From positions 1-64,000 of the forward strand of contig CANPXT010000003.1 of assembly GCA_947586835.1 (NCBI GenBank): a DNA stretch of 64,000 nt, written 5' to 3'. A program made the position numbers and the translations under genes. The stretch is from an uncultured Alphaproteobacteria bacterium. Its GTDB lineage: Bacteria; Pseudomonadota; Alphaproteobacteria; CAAHEQ01; UBA3637. Below, piece after piece: positions 1-7,481 of the stretch (its first letter is position 1; every line of letters starts with the position of its first letter). The notes beneath the pieces were generated by a model. That model had not been told where the DNA came from. It saw only the letters and a list, made by a program, of their open reading frames with translations, and did no database searches.

Positions 1-111
1 AGCGAAATGGAAGCCGATCATATAACTCCTTATTCCAAAGGCGGTCATACAACCTTGGGAAACTGTCAAATGCTTTGTCGAGATTGCAATCGACGCAAAA
101 GAGATATATAA
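1..111 (+). CDS. HNH endonuclease, C-terminal fragment (cut by window edge)
   Basis: Reading frame 1 is open from the first base to a TAA at 109-111 and encodes the last 36 residues of a protein. They hold the second half of an HNH nuclease motif: an E-A-D-H-I stretch, the asparagine of G-N-C-Q, and a C-R-D-C zinc-type pair followed by N-R-R-K. Ending just after N-R-R-K is usual for small HNH proteins, so the C-terminus looks natural. The start lies outside the window, so length, partner domains and whether this is a defence, phage or housekeeping nuclease cannot be judged. The family call is fairly safe; the biological role is unknown. Confidence 0.75.
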   Translation, partial: SEMEADHITPYSKGGHTTLGNCQMLCRDCNRRKRDI

Positions 112-413
112 AGATTTGCTTTATAAACAATCTCGCCGTCATTTGATTTATACGGATAAAAAATTTGTTCCGATTATTCGGACATATAAAGAAAAAAACA
201 AATAAAGTATATTTTGATGATGAGAAAAATACATATAATATCAACTTCAAGGCATTAGGGACGTATGAGGAGTTTAAGAATGACAGTAAAGTAGAAGAAG
301 ATAGAGAATAGTTTAATACATTTCTATTTTTTTCATTGCCTTTCGGGAAAAAATTTTTTATACTGTATACAAATGGTGATGGAGATTTGTCTTGTATAAA
401 AAAAGGACCAAAT
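112..413. other. AT-rich gap, possibly decayed coding DNA
   Basis: No complete gene was found. After the HNH stop, two short open stretches in different frames (about 104-203 and 147-311) encode lysine-, tyrosine- and asparagine-rich peptides without start codons or ribosome sites. They could be remnants of a gene that once followed or extended the HNH protein, but nothing was recognised in them. The last 100 bases probably hold the promoter and ribosome site (AAAAGGACC) of the next lipoprotein gene. Confidence 0.3.
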
Positions 414-773
414 ATGAAAAAATCGGTGTTGATAATGTGTTTGTTGCTGGGCGGTTGCTCTTTGGTGCATTTGCCGGAGAAGAAAATAGAAAAAAATCCG
501 CAATGCGCGAGCTTTGAAAAAGAAATTAATATTTTCTCGGTTCATGATAATTTTTTATTGGGGTCGATTTGTAAAGAGCGCACGGAATACGGGGCTTGTG
601 TGTCTCTTCAAGTTATTCGTTTACCGCGTGAAAAGGGTGTTCTTTATTATGATAACTTAACAATTCAAGTTCCTGCAGAAAAGTGCATGGCTTTTGTTGA
701 TGTATATTCTTATACGGCTCAAAATAATATTCATCGATCCGTACCGGTTGTGCAGTTTGTTGATGAAAAATAG
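414..773 (+). CDS. Small predicted lipoprotein, unknown function
   Basis: The product is 119 residues. It starts with a lysine-led hydrophobic signal segment ending in the lipobox L-G-G-C, with the lipidated cysteine at residue 15, so the mature protein is probably anchored in the inner or outer membrane. I chose the ATG at 414 because AAAAGGACC lies just upstream and the signal peptide begins there; an in-frame upstream start would add residues in front of the signal. The mature part has four further cysteines (residues 32, 53, 62 and 92), which could form disulfides. No known family was recognised. It lies 11 bases before the nucleotidyltransferase gene and may be cotranscribed with it. Confidence 0.7.
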   Translation: MKKSVLIMCLLLGGCSLVHLPEKKIEKNPQCASFEKEINIFSVHDNFLLGSICKERTEYGACVSLQVIRLPREKGVLYYDNLTIQVPAEKCMAFVDVYSYTAQNNIHRSVPVVQFVDEK

Positions 774-784
774 GAAATTTTATT

Positions 785-1219
785 ATGAAGCATTTAAACA
801 AAATGAAAAAAGTTTTTGTTTCCGGTTGTTTTGATTTGTTGCACAGCGGTCATATCAGGTTTTTGGAAGAGGCTGCACAATTGGGCGAGTTGTATGTTTC
901 CGTCGGTTCCGATAAAACGGTTGACGAATTAAAGCATCGCAAAACGGTTTATAATGAAAAAGAGCGACAATATATGGTTTCATCATTAAAATTCGTGAAA
1001 AAATGTTTCATCGGATCCGGTTCGGGATATTTAGATTTTTTGCCCGAATTAAATCAGGTAAAACCGGATATTTTTTTTGTAAATACCGATGGTGATTCGG
1101 TTGAGAAAAGAGAATATATGGCGGCACATAACATTCAATACATTGTACAAGAGCGTGTGCCTAAAAAAGGTTTGCCGAAGCGATCTACAACCGATTTGCG
1201 TCAATCATTATCAAAGTAA
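785..1219 (+). CDS. Nucleotidyltransferase of the cytidylyltransferase-like family
   Basis: The 144-residue protein carries the family's signature phosphate-binding motif near its N-terminus: V-F-V-S-G-C-F-D-L-L-H-S-G-H-I, the G-C-F-D and H-x-G-H form seen in glycerol-3-phosphate cytidylyltransferases and in the adenylyltransferase half of HldE. Later it has the R-S-T-T-D nucleotide-contacting motif. Such enzymes join a sugar or polyol phosphate to CMP or AMP. The next gene is a GHMP-type sugar kinase, so the pair probably makes an activated sugar for a surface glycan (inference). The first ATG is preceded by AGGAAA; a second in-frame ATG at 803 would give MKKVFVSG and is also possible. The exact substrate is unknown. 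Confidence 0.75.
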   Translation: MKHLNKMKKVFVSGCFDLLHSGHIRFLEEAAQLGELYVSVGSDKTVDELKHRKTVYNEKERQYMVSSLKFVKKCFIGSGSGYLDFLPELNQVKPDIFFVNTDGDSVEKREYMAAHNIQYIVQERVPKKGLPKRSTTDLRQSLSK

Positions 1220-1234
1220 AAGTGAAAAAAAATC

Positions 1235-1963
1235 ATGCAAAATTTAGCAACGGAATATTATTTGGTTAATTTTTTTGATTATTCACCCGTTCGAGTTGAT
1301 TTTGCCGGCGGATGGCTGGATACGCCGGGTAAACACAGAACAGGCGGTTATGTCGTAAATTGTGCCGTGTCACCATTTGTTTCCAAAGATAAATGGATAT
1401 ATAGTCAACAAAGCGGATTGGGCGGTTCTTCGGCGTGGGCATATATTAACAAAATCAATCCGTTTCAATTTGATATGGAACACGGTAACGGTTGGCAAGA
1501 TTCCGCCATTATTTTGGAAACGGGGTGTTGTGTTTGGCATTCGGGTGATGTACCTGCTTTGGATTTTAAAAACACCGGCGATTTTTTGCGCGGCAAAATG
1601 GCGTTATATAATACAAACATACCGCATGATACGGCTCTTTTATCCGAAAAACAGCGCGATATTGAACGCATTAAAGAAGCAAGTAAAATTGCAAGAACGG
1701 GTGTTAAAGAGAATGATATTAAAACGGTGGCACAAGCAGTTCGGCTCACATATGAATTACAATTAAAAGAGGGAATGGCACCGTTACCGCATCAGGACTT
1801 GCAAGGTTTTTTAGGGTGTAAATATTGTGGCAGCGGGCATGGCGGATATGCACTTTATTTGTTTGAAACGCCTGCCGATAGAGATAAAGCCGTTCAACAT
1901 GAGAAAGATTTTTTAAGCATTGAACCGTATTGTCGGTTATTCAATCTTTTAGAAAAGAAGTAA
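1235..1963 (+). CDS. GHMP-family sugar kinase (fucokinase/heptose-kinase-like), compact
   Basis: The 242-residue protein shows the three GHMP landmarks: an N-terminal substrate motif V-R-V-D-F-A-G-G-W-L-D-T-P typical of L-fucokinase and heptose-7-phosphate kinase relatives, the ATP-binding S-G-L-G-G-S-S-A loop, and the C-terminal G-S-G-H-G-G-Y-A glycine-rich motif. A G-W-Q-D element also resembles fucokinases. It is short for this group, which is usually more than 300 residues, mainly because little sequence separates the first two motifs. It follows the nucleotidyltransferase by 15 bases, suggesting a kinase plus nucleotidyltransferase pathway to a nucleotide sugar. Substrate is not known. 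The missing residues raise some doubt that it is fully active. Confidence 0.7.
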   Translation: MQNLATEYYLVNFFDYSPVRVDFAGGWLDTPGKHRTGGYVVNCAVSPFVSKDKWIYSQQSGLGGSSAWAYINKINPFQFDMEHGNGWQDSAIILETGCCVWHSGDVPALDFKNTGDFLRGKMALYNTNIPHDTALLSEKQRDIERIKEASKIARTGVKENDIKTVAQAVRLTYELQLKEGMAPLPHQDLQGFLGCKYCGSGHGGYALYLFETPADRDKAVQHEKDFLSIEPYCRLFNLLEKK

Positions 1964-2046
1964 AAATCTGCTTGTATTTTTATGACAATCTCCCGAGTTT
2001 ATTATGTTGAGAAGCGAAGAGGTTGAAAGTTTTTTTTAAATTATAC

Positions 2047-2075
2047 TTGCGTTTTATAAAATTATCGGCTACAAT
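2047..2075 (+). promoter_or_regulatory. Sigma-70-like promoter of the structured leader
   Basis: TTGCGT (2047-2052), a 17-base spacer and TACAAT (2070-2075). Transcription would begin near 2082, about 300 bases before the beta-barrel gene, so the RNA has a very long leader or is an independent small RNA. Confidence 0.45.
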
Positions 2076-2081
2076 CATATT

Positions 2082-2375
2082 ATCGTGAAGTTGAAAAATA
2101 TGTTTTTTAATTTTACGATTGAGTGCCTGTCAGGCGCAAGAGGGCTGTCGTAAGCTCATAATTGTGTACGGTGTTAGGATATAAACATCGTTATGTTGTT
2201 GGATTTTTTTAAAATCTGACAATAAATATATCCCCGATTCATAGCAATATGGTCGGGGAGCCTTTAACGGATGTCCAAAAGCCCCTAAAAAGGCTTTAAA
2301 GGTTAAAGGAATCATTCCGAGTAATATGATTTACGAACTCTCCGACCGCCTCATTCAGGCGGTTAAATTTATTTT
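2082..2375 (+). ncRNA. Candidate structured leader RNA or small RNA
   Basis: This stretch has no convincing ORF but much pairing potential. GCCT/AGGC pair at about 2124-2134. TCCCCGA/TCGGGGA close a hairpin at about 2231-2259. CCTTTAAC (from 2261) can pair with GTTAAAGG (2302-2309), while the overlapping AGCCTTT can pair instead with AAAGGCT (2289-2295), so two exclusive folds are possible. It ends in a strong GACCGCCT/AGGCGGTT hairpin and a weak T-rich tail. I could not match it to 6S RNA, SRP RNA, tmRNA, RNase P RNA or a riboswitch class I know. It could be a regulatory leader of the beta-barrel gene or a free RNA. Confidence 0.3.
2344..2375 (+). terminator. Hairpin before the beta-barrel gene (possible attenuator)
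   Basis: GACCGCC and GGCGGTT form a strong stem around a short loop, followed by AAATTTATTTT. It stands just before the ribosome site AAAGGAGAGG of the beta-barrel gene, a position fitting premature termination or a stability hairpin. The T-tract is interrupted by A's, so termination would be weak. Confidence 0.35.
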
Positions 2376-2388
2376 AAAGGAGAGGGAT

Positions 2389-3156
2389 ATGAAAAAAACT
2401 TTATTATTGGGTATTTCCGCCGTTCTTTTTGCCATGAATGCAAATGGGGCAGAAACATATTCTTACGGATATGTTTATCCTTACGCCGGAAACGTTGCTT
2501 ATGCACAACCCTACGGAAATACTGCCGTTCCAACCGTACCGGCTCAAAATCAAGCCGGCAGAAGAACACACACGCAACGCTCGTCATATGCAACGGGCAT
2601 CAGACCATACGTTTCTGCCAAAGTAAATTATAATATGATGAAAAATGACGTAAAAGTAACAGAATCATATGGTCCGCTTTCATGGAATGCAAAAGATAAT
2701 GTCGATGATGATGTTTTAGGCGGCAGCATAGCTGCGGGTATAAAAGCCGGTATGATCAGAAGCGAATTGGAAGGGAACCTTCATCAAAATGCTGAAAAAA
2801 CAATATATGGATTAAAAGCTTCTGTTAAAAATAATTCGTTAATGTGGAATACGTATCTTGATATTCCCACAAAAACACCTTTAACACCCTATATCGGAGC
2901 GGGTATCGGTGTTGCGCGATTAAAAGCCACGGAAAAAGATACTGATATTAACAAAGCTTCTACTAATTTTGCTTGGCAGGTGGGCGCCGGTACGGCCGTT
3001 GAGGTAACACGAAATGTTGCCGTTGACCTGGGTTACAGATATGTTGATAACGGCTCTTATGATGTTTTCAAAGAAAAAGTAGGTAATGAGGAATATAAAA
3101 TAAATTTAGATTCCACTTCTCATGAAATTTATTTAGGAATGAGATATACATTCTGA
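2389..3156 (+). CDS. Outer-membrane beta-barrel protein
   Basis: The product is 255 residues from the ATG at 2389. It begins with a clear Sec signal peptide (M-K-K-T-L-L-L-G-I-S..., cleavage after A-N-G-A). A Tyr/Pro/Gln-rich linker of about 50 residues follows, then a barrel domain with alternating strands such as P-Y-I-G-A-G-I-G and a final strand ending in phenylalanine (Y-L-G-M-R-Y-T-F), the usual C-terminal signal for outer-membrane insertion. It resembles the small opacity/OmpA-like 8-strand porin family. An upstream ATG at 2326 would put 21 extra residues before the signal peptide, so it was rejected. The ribosome site is AAAGGAGAGG. A 300-base structured leader precedes it. The role is probably surface structure or adhesion. 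Confidence 0.8.
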   Translation: MKKTLLLGISAVLFAMNANGAETYSYGYVYPYAGNVAYAQPYGNTAVPTVPAQNQAGRRTHTQRSSYATGIRPYVSAKVNYNMMKNDVKVTESYGPLSWNAKDNVDDDVLGGSIAAGIKAGMIRSELEGNLHQNAEKTIYGLKASVKNNSLMWNTYLDIPTKTPLTPYIGAGIGVARLKATEKDTDINKASTNFAWQVGAGTAVEVTRNVAVDLGYRYVDNGSYDVFKEKVGNEEYKINLDSTSHEIYLGMRYTF

Positions 3157-3187
3157 TAGCATAAAAAATTAAAAGCTCATTTAAAAA

Positions 3188-3216
3188 CAGGTGCCAAACT
3201 TTGGCACCCGGTTGTT
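3188..3216. terminator. Bidirectional terminator-like hairpin
   Basis: GGTGCCAAA and TTTGGCACC form a near-perfect stem between two convergent genes, the beta-barrel gene and ftsH. The tail GTTGTTATT is only partly T-rich. Confidence 0.55.
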
Positions 3217-5257
3217 ATTCCGTCGGATTTTGAGGCTTCCTTTTGGGACGTTTCGGCTTTAAAACCTTTTTAACAATCGCTTGAGAGGCAGATGTCGCAT
3301 CAGACGATGATGATCTCGTCTTGTCTGTTTCGGACGACTTCACCGCTTCTTTTTTTCCCGTTTTTTTATCTTGCGGATTTTTATAAACTTTGCCGAATTT
3401 TAAAACCGATGCCCGATACGGCACTTTCTTTTTCACTTTTTGATTGCGAATGTTTTTCCCTGCCAATAAATCGTGAATTTCACTGCCGGAAAGCGTTTCA
3501 TATTCAATTAATCCTTTGGCCAAAATATCAAGTTCGTTGCGATATTCCGTTAAAATCTGTCGTGTGCGACTATAAGCCGTGTCAATAATGCGACGAATTT
3601 CGTTATCAACTTTGAGCGCCGTTGAATCCGACATATTTTTTCGCTTGGAAAGACTGTATCCTAAAAAGACTTCTTCTTGCGGTTCATCATAGGCAATCGG
3701 ACCCAGTTCGTCACTCATTCCCCATTCGCTCACCATTTTACGGGCAATGGTTGTGGCTACCTGAATGTCATTACTTGCACCCGTGGAAACACCTTCTTTT
3801 CCGAGAATCATTTCTTCGGCAATACGTCCAGCAAACAAAATGCTTAACCGTGATTTTAAATATGTCATACTTTGCGAATATTTATCTTTTTCGGGCAATT
3901 GCATGGTAATGCCGAGAGCCCGTCCGCGCGGAATAATCGTGACTTTGTGTAGCGGATCAGATTCCGGTAAATGCAAAGACACAATTGCATGACCGGCTTC
4001 GTGATAAGCCGTCATACGCTTTTCCTGATCGTCCATTACCAGTGAACGCCGTTCGGAACCCATCATCACTTTGTCTTTGGCATCTTCAAATTCCGTCATG
4101 GTAACCATGCTTTTATTGCGTCGTGCCGCCAACAAAGCCGCCTCGTTTACCAGATTCGCCAAATCGGCCCCCGAGAACCCGGGTGTACCGCGTGCGATAA
4201 CAGCTAAATCGACATTCGGTGCTTTTGAGATTTTTTTGGCATGAACGTTTAAAATGGCTTCCCGCCCGCGCACATCGGGATTCGATACAACAATTTGCCT
4301 GTCGAATCGCCCGGGACGTAACAGAGCCGGATCCAAAACATCGGGTCTGTTGGTGGCGGCAATTAAAATAATACCGGAGTTTTCTTCAAAACCGTCCATT
4401 TCAACCAGTAGCTGATTAAGCGTTTGCTCGCGTTCATCGTTTCCGCCGCCGAGCCCTGCACCCCGATGACGACCGACGGCATCAATTTCATCAACAAACA
4501 CAATGCACGGCGCCGATTTTTTGGCTTGCTCAAACATATCGCGCACACGCGAAGCACCGACGCCTACAAACATTTCCACAAAATCCGACCCGGAAATGCT
4601 GAAAAACGGAACACCCGCTTCGCCGGCAATGGCTCGTGCCAATAAAGTTTTACCCGTACCCGGAGGGCCGACCAATAACGCCCCTTTGGGAATTTTTCCG
4701 CCCAAGCGTTGAAACTTTTTCGGTGCTTTTAAAAAATCAACAATTTCCTGTAATTCCTGTTTGGCTTCTTCAATGCCGGCAACATCATCGAACGTGACTT
4801 TGTCTTTGCCTTCCATCAGGCGCGCTTTTGATTTTCCGAAACTTAATGCCTTGCCGTTGCTTGCCGTCATTTGACGCATCATAATCAGCCACATGCCGAT
4901 GAATAAAATAATCGGCAACCATGAAATAAGCCCCAATAACCAACCGCTTTCCGATTCGGGCGGAACGGCGGTAATTTTAACATTGTGTTGCTGTAAAAGC
5001 GGAACCAATCCGGCATCATCAGGCGCATAACTGGTAAACTTTTTCCCTGATTTTAATGTGCCCGATAAGGCATTATCCTGAATTTGAACGGCTTCAACCG
5101 TATCATTTTGAACGGCAGTCGTAAACTCTGAAAAAGAGAGTTTTTCTTCGGTCAATGCTTCCTGATTCGGTGCAAAAGAACGTCCGATCAGCATAATGAC
5201 GAAAACAATTATCATCCACGTTAAAAAATTTCGTCCCATGTTATTTTTTTTCTTCAT
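3215..5257 (-). CDS. ftsH: ATP-dependent zinc metalloprotease FtsH
   Basis: FtsH is the membrane-anchored AAA+ protease that removes damaged membrane proteins and short-lived regulators such as sigma-32. The 680-residue protein has two membrane helices (about 11-27 and 106-127) flanking a periplasmic part. Its AAA+ core has Walker A G-P-P-G-T-G-K-T at 197-204, Walker B V-F-V-D-E-I-D near 253-259 and the arginine-rich R-P-G-R-F-D-R segment. The zinc-protease motif H-E-A-G-H is at 419-423. The last 70 or so residues form a lysine/serine-rich tail, longer than usual. Its start overlaps the tilS stop by four bases (ATGA), as expected for the common tilS-ftsH operon. Confidence 0.97.
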   Translation of the reverse strand: MKKKNNMGRNFLTWMIIVFVIMLIGRSFAPNQEALTEEKLSFSEFTTAVQNDTVEAVQIQDNALSGTLKSGKKFTSYAPDDAGLVPLLQQHNVKITAVPPESESGWLLGLISWLPIILFIGMWLIMMRQMTASNGKALSFGKSKARLMEGKDKVTFDDVAGIEEAKQELQEIVDFLKAPKKFQRLGGKIPKGALLVGPPGTGKTLLARAIAGEAGVPFFSISGSDFVEMFVGVGASRVRDMFEQAKKSAPCIVFVDEIDAVGRHRGAGLGGGNDEREQTLNQLLVEMDGFEENSGIILIAATNRPDVLDPALLRPGRFDRQIVVSNPDVRGREAILNVHAKKISKAPNVDLAVIARGTPGFSGADLANLVNEAALLAARRNKSMVTMTEFEDAKDKVMMGSERRSLVMDDQEKRMTAYHEAGHAIVSLHLPESDPLHKVTIIPRGRALGITMQLPEKDKYSQSMTYLKSRLSILFAGRIAEEMILGKEGVSTGASNDIQVATTIARKMVSEWGMSDELGPIAYDEPQEEVFLGYSLSKRKNMSDSTALKVDNEIRRIIDTAYSRTRQILTEYRNELDILAKGLIEYETLSGSEIHDLLAGKNIRNQKVKKKVPYRASVLKFGKVYKNPQDKKTGKKEAVKSSETDKTRSSSSDATSASQAIVKKVLKPKRPKRKPQNPTE

Positions 5258-6480
5258 AAACTTTTATCCCCGTTTTTTCCCATGAATTCGATTTTAATAA
5301 ATAAATCGTTTTTTTCCTTATAGTCAATTTGCGTGATTTTTTCAAGCATTTTTTGCATAAACACGGCAGGAAATGTATTTTGAACCGCTGCCGGAATGGT
5401 TGATATTTTTTTTTGTGGGGCGCCTGCTCGAATAAAACCGTCGATGAGAGGTGTGATAATAAATCTGTCCCATCGAAAAGATATTCCGGCTTTAAATGAT
5501 TTTTCATCGGCCATTTTTCGCTTTTCCCGACAAATGTAAAGTCCCGTTTTATGCGGTTTAAACTGACATCCGCCCAACGTTTTGTCACACGGTAAGTCGG
5601 CACACAGATTTTCCAACGCTTTTAAAGAAATAAAATGATCGCTCTGACTGATACATGAAATGAGTTGATGCAAAATACGCAGTTGAATTTCGTCAGGCGT
5701 TTGACGCCATAATTCAACGGGCAGACGAGCAAATCCGCGAAAGTCAATCCATACGTTTTGCCGGATGAAATCAAGCGTGTATTTTTCTAAAGCCTCATCG
5801 GCACGAGCCAATCGTCGCATACTTTCACTGACGGCTGATGCCTGAATGCCGGCGGCTTCCAACGTGGGGAAAAAATGTCGCCATTTGACGCGTTCGAAGC
5901 GTGCATCGTGATTCATTTGATCTTCCGCCCACGAAATTTTTTGTTTTTGAAGCGCTGCCGTTAAATCACTTTTCGGTACAAATAAAAACGGACGGCATAA
6001 ATATAATCGATTGTGTCGAGATTGTAATCGCATACCGCTTAATCCTTTAACGCCACTGCTTTTTGACAGGCGCAATAAAAATGTTTCGCTCTGATCGCCT
6101 AAATGATGAGCCAAAAACAGATGTGATATTTGATTTTCTTCACAAAAGTTTGTCATTAATTGATAGCGTACCTCACGCGCATACGATTCAATGTTTGTTC
6201 GTGGAACGGGCAGGTGATTGAATAAAATATGATGCGAAATGCCTTTTTGCGTTAAAAACGTATGAACATGTTGTGCTTCTTGTTCGGCTTCTTTACGCAA
6301 ATTATGCTGAACGGTCAGTGCCGTTAAAGAAATATGATGTTCTTTTGCCCATTGTGCTAAAAAAAGTGTAAGACATAAACTGTCAGCACCGCCGGAAACG
6401 CCTACGGCAATGCGCGCTCCCTGCACAAGAGAAAACGGCGTCATCAATGTTTCAAATCGATGAAAAGAAAGCGCCGTCAT
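5254..6480 (-). CDS. tilS: tRNA(Ile)-lysidine synthase TilS
   Basis: TilS converts cytidine-34 of the CAU-anticodon isoleucine tRNA to lysidine, switching codon reading from AUG to AUA; it is essential. The N-terminal PP-loop ATPase motif S-G-G-A-D-S is at residues 29-34, followed by the conserved H-N-L-R and H-H-L-G-D-Q-S-E-T stretches. I place the start at the ATG ending at 6480 (408 residues), because AAGGAG at 6491-6496 lies ten bases upstream. An in-frame ATG at 6504 would overlap cpoB by ten bases and has no better ribosome site. The gene is translationally coupled to ftsH downstream. The C-terminal domain is short. Confidence 0.93.
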   Translation of the reverse strand: MTALSFHRFETLMTPFSLVQGARIAVGVSGGADSLCLTLFLAQWAKEHHISLTALTVQHNLRKEAEQEAQHVHTFLTQKGISHHILFNHLPVPRTNIESYAREVRYQLMTNFCEENQISHLFLAHHLGDQSETFLLRLSKSSGVKGLSGMRLQSRHNRLYLCRPFLFVPKSDLTAALQKQKISWAEDQMNHDARFERVKWRHFFPTLEAAGIQASAVSESMRRLARADEALEKYTLDFIRQNVWIDFRGFARLPVELWRQTPDEIQLRILHQLISCISQSDHFISLKALENLCADLPCDKTLGGCQFKPHKTGLYICREKRKMADEKSFKAGISFRWDRFIITPLIDGFIRAGAPQKKISTIPAAVQNTFPAVFMQKMLEKITQIDYKEKNDLFIKIEFMGKNGDKSL

Positions 6481-6494
6481 TTTGATAAAACTCC

Positions 6495-7286
6495 TTATTT
6501 GCACGATAATTTTTTAGCTTCCGCTTTGGCACGATCTTTGAGCGTTTGCGCCGCTTTCGGAAACTCTTTCGGCAGAGAAGTAAATGCCGTACACGCATCG
6601 GTTTTTCTTTTAAGTGCACTCATGCTGAGACCGAGTTTAAGTAAATTATCGGGTGCTTTCGAGTTGTTTTTATATTTTGTAAATCCGTCAGCAAAAATAC
6701 CGACAGCCTGTTCATATTGTTTGCGTGCATAATAAGTTTCGCCGAGCCAATAATTGGCATTGCCTGCCAAAGAAGAGGTCGGATATTTTTTCATAAAGGA
6801 AGTGAAAGCGCTTTCCGCCGTTTTATAATCGCCTTTCTTTAAGGCATTATAGGCTTTATTATATTCGGCCTGAATGGTGGCAGCATCGGCTTTCGATGCA
6901 GCGGAAGTTGTTGCGGCAGTCGTTGTTCCTTTCTTTTCAGATAAATTAAAACGCATATCAATATCGGTATTCATTTTATTGATTTTTTCTTCCAATTGTT
7001 TTTGATTAAATTCCAGCGTTTCAATTTTGGCGGTTAATGCTCGAACGGTTGCTTCCTGTTCGTTGAGTTGCGCATATAAACCGTCCAGCGAGGCATTGGA
7101 AGAAACGGACATTGTTCCGGCAGTTGCAGCGGAAGAACCATACGAACGCCGTTGCAATGACATTACGTCTTTTTCCAATCGTTCCACTTTATCATACAGC
7201 ATATCGGTTTGCGTATCGCTTACGGCAAAAACCGGTGTGCAAAAAGTTAAAAAACTCAAACAAAGAAGCAGATTTTTTTGTTTCAT
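6495..7286 (-). CDS. cpoB: Tol-Pal-associated cell division coordinator CpoB (YbgF)
   Basis: The 263-residue protein has a cleavable signal peptide (about 21 residues ending V-F-A), an N-terminal coiled-coil trimerisation segment (about 28-120), a Thr/Ala-rich linker, and a C-terminal TPR domain with repeats such as Y-N-K-A-Y-N-A-L-K-K-G-D-Y and N-Y-W-L-G-E-T-Y-Y-A-R-K-Q-Y. CpoB is periplasmic and links Tol-Pal driven outer-membrane constriction with peptidoglycan synthesis at division. In many alphaproteobacteria it lies between pal and tilS-ftsH. Here tilS-ftsH follow but tol-pal genes do not precede it; uvrA is divergent instead, so the cluster is split. Confidence 0.9.
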   Translation of the reverse strand: MKQKNLLLCLSFLTFCTPVFAVSDTQTDMLYDKVERLEKDVMSLQRRSYGSSAATAGTMSVSSNASLDGLYAQLNEQEATVRALTAKIETLEFNQKQLEEKINKMNTDIDMRFNLSEKKGTTTAATTSAASKADAATIQAEYNKAYNALKKGDYKTAESAFTSFMKKYPTSSLAGNANYWLGETYYARKQYEQAVGIFADGFTKYKNNSKAPDNLLKLGLSMSALKRKTDACTAFTSLPKEFPKAAQTLKDRAKAEAKKLSCK

Positions 7287-7423
7287 TTTTTCCTCACTTT
7301 AAAGACTGATATTTTTTTCTTATAAAAGACTATTTTTCTGAAATTGTCAAATAAAAAAAAGGGAATGATTTTGTAAAAAGGAAACAGCCTTTCTTTCTTT
7401 GGAATAAGTAAAAAGAAAAAGGC

Positions 7424-7452
7424 TTGAAATTATGGCAAATAAGGCGTATAAT
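7424..7452 (+). promoter_or_regulatory. uvrA promoter
   Basis: TTGAAA (7424-7429), 17-base spacer, perfect TATAAT (7447-7452). This predicts a short untranslated leader of about 20 bases before uvrA. Confidence 0.75.
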
Positions 7453-7455
7453 GCC

Positions 7456-7470
7456 GAACACACAAGGAAA
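7456..7470 (+). promoter_or_regulatory. Degenerate LexA box at uvrA
   Basis: GAAC-N7-GAAA, one base off the alphaproteobacterial LexA operator GAAC-N7-GAAC. It sits immediately downstream of the -10 element, where a bound repressor would block initiation. Exact boxes are found at recA and the Y-family polymerase gene, which makes this weaker site more believable. Confidence 0.45.
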
Positions 7471-7481
7471 AGAGGAAAAAA

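Noticed and set aside
104..203. Open frame after the HNH stop as a continuation of that gene by frameshift
   Set aside because: HNH proteins often end just after N-R-R-K, and no family match supports the extra peptide.
2082..2375. 6S RNA, tmRNA, SRP RNA or RNase P RNA
   Set aside because: None of the hallmark conserved sequences of these RNAs could be found, so only a generic structured RNA is claimed.
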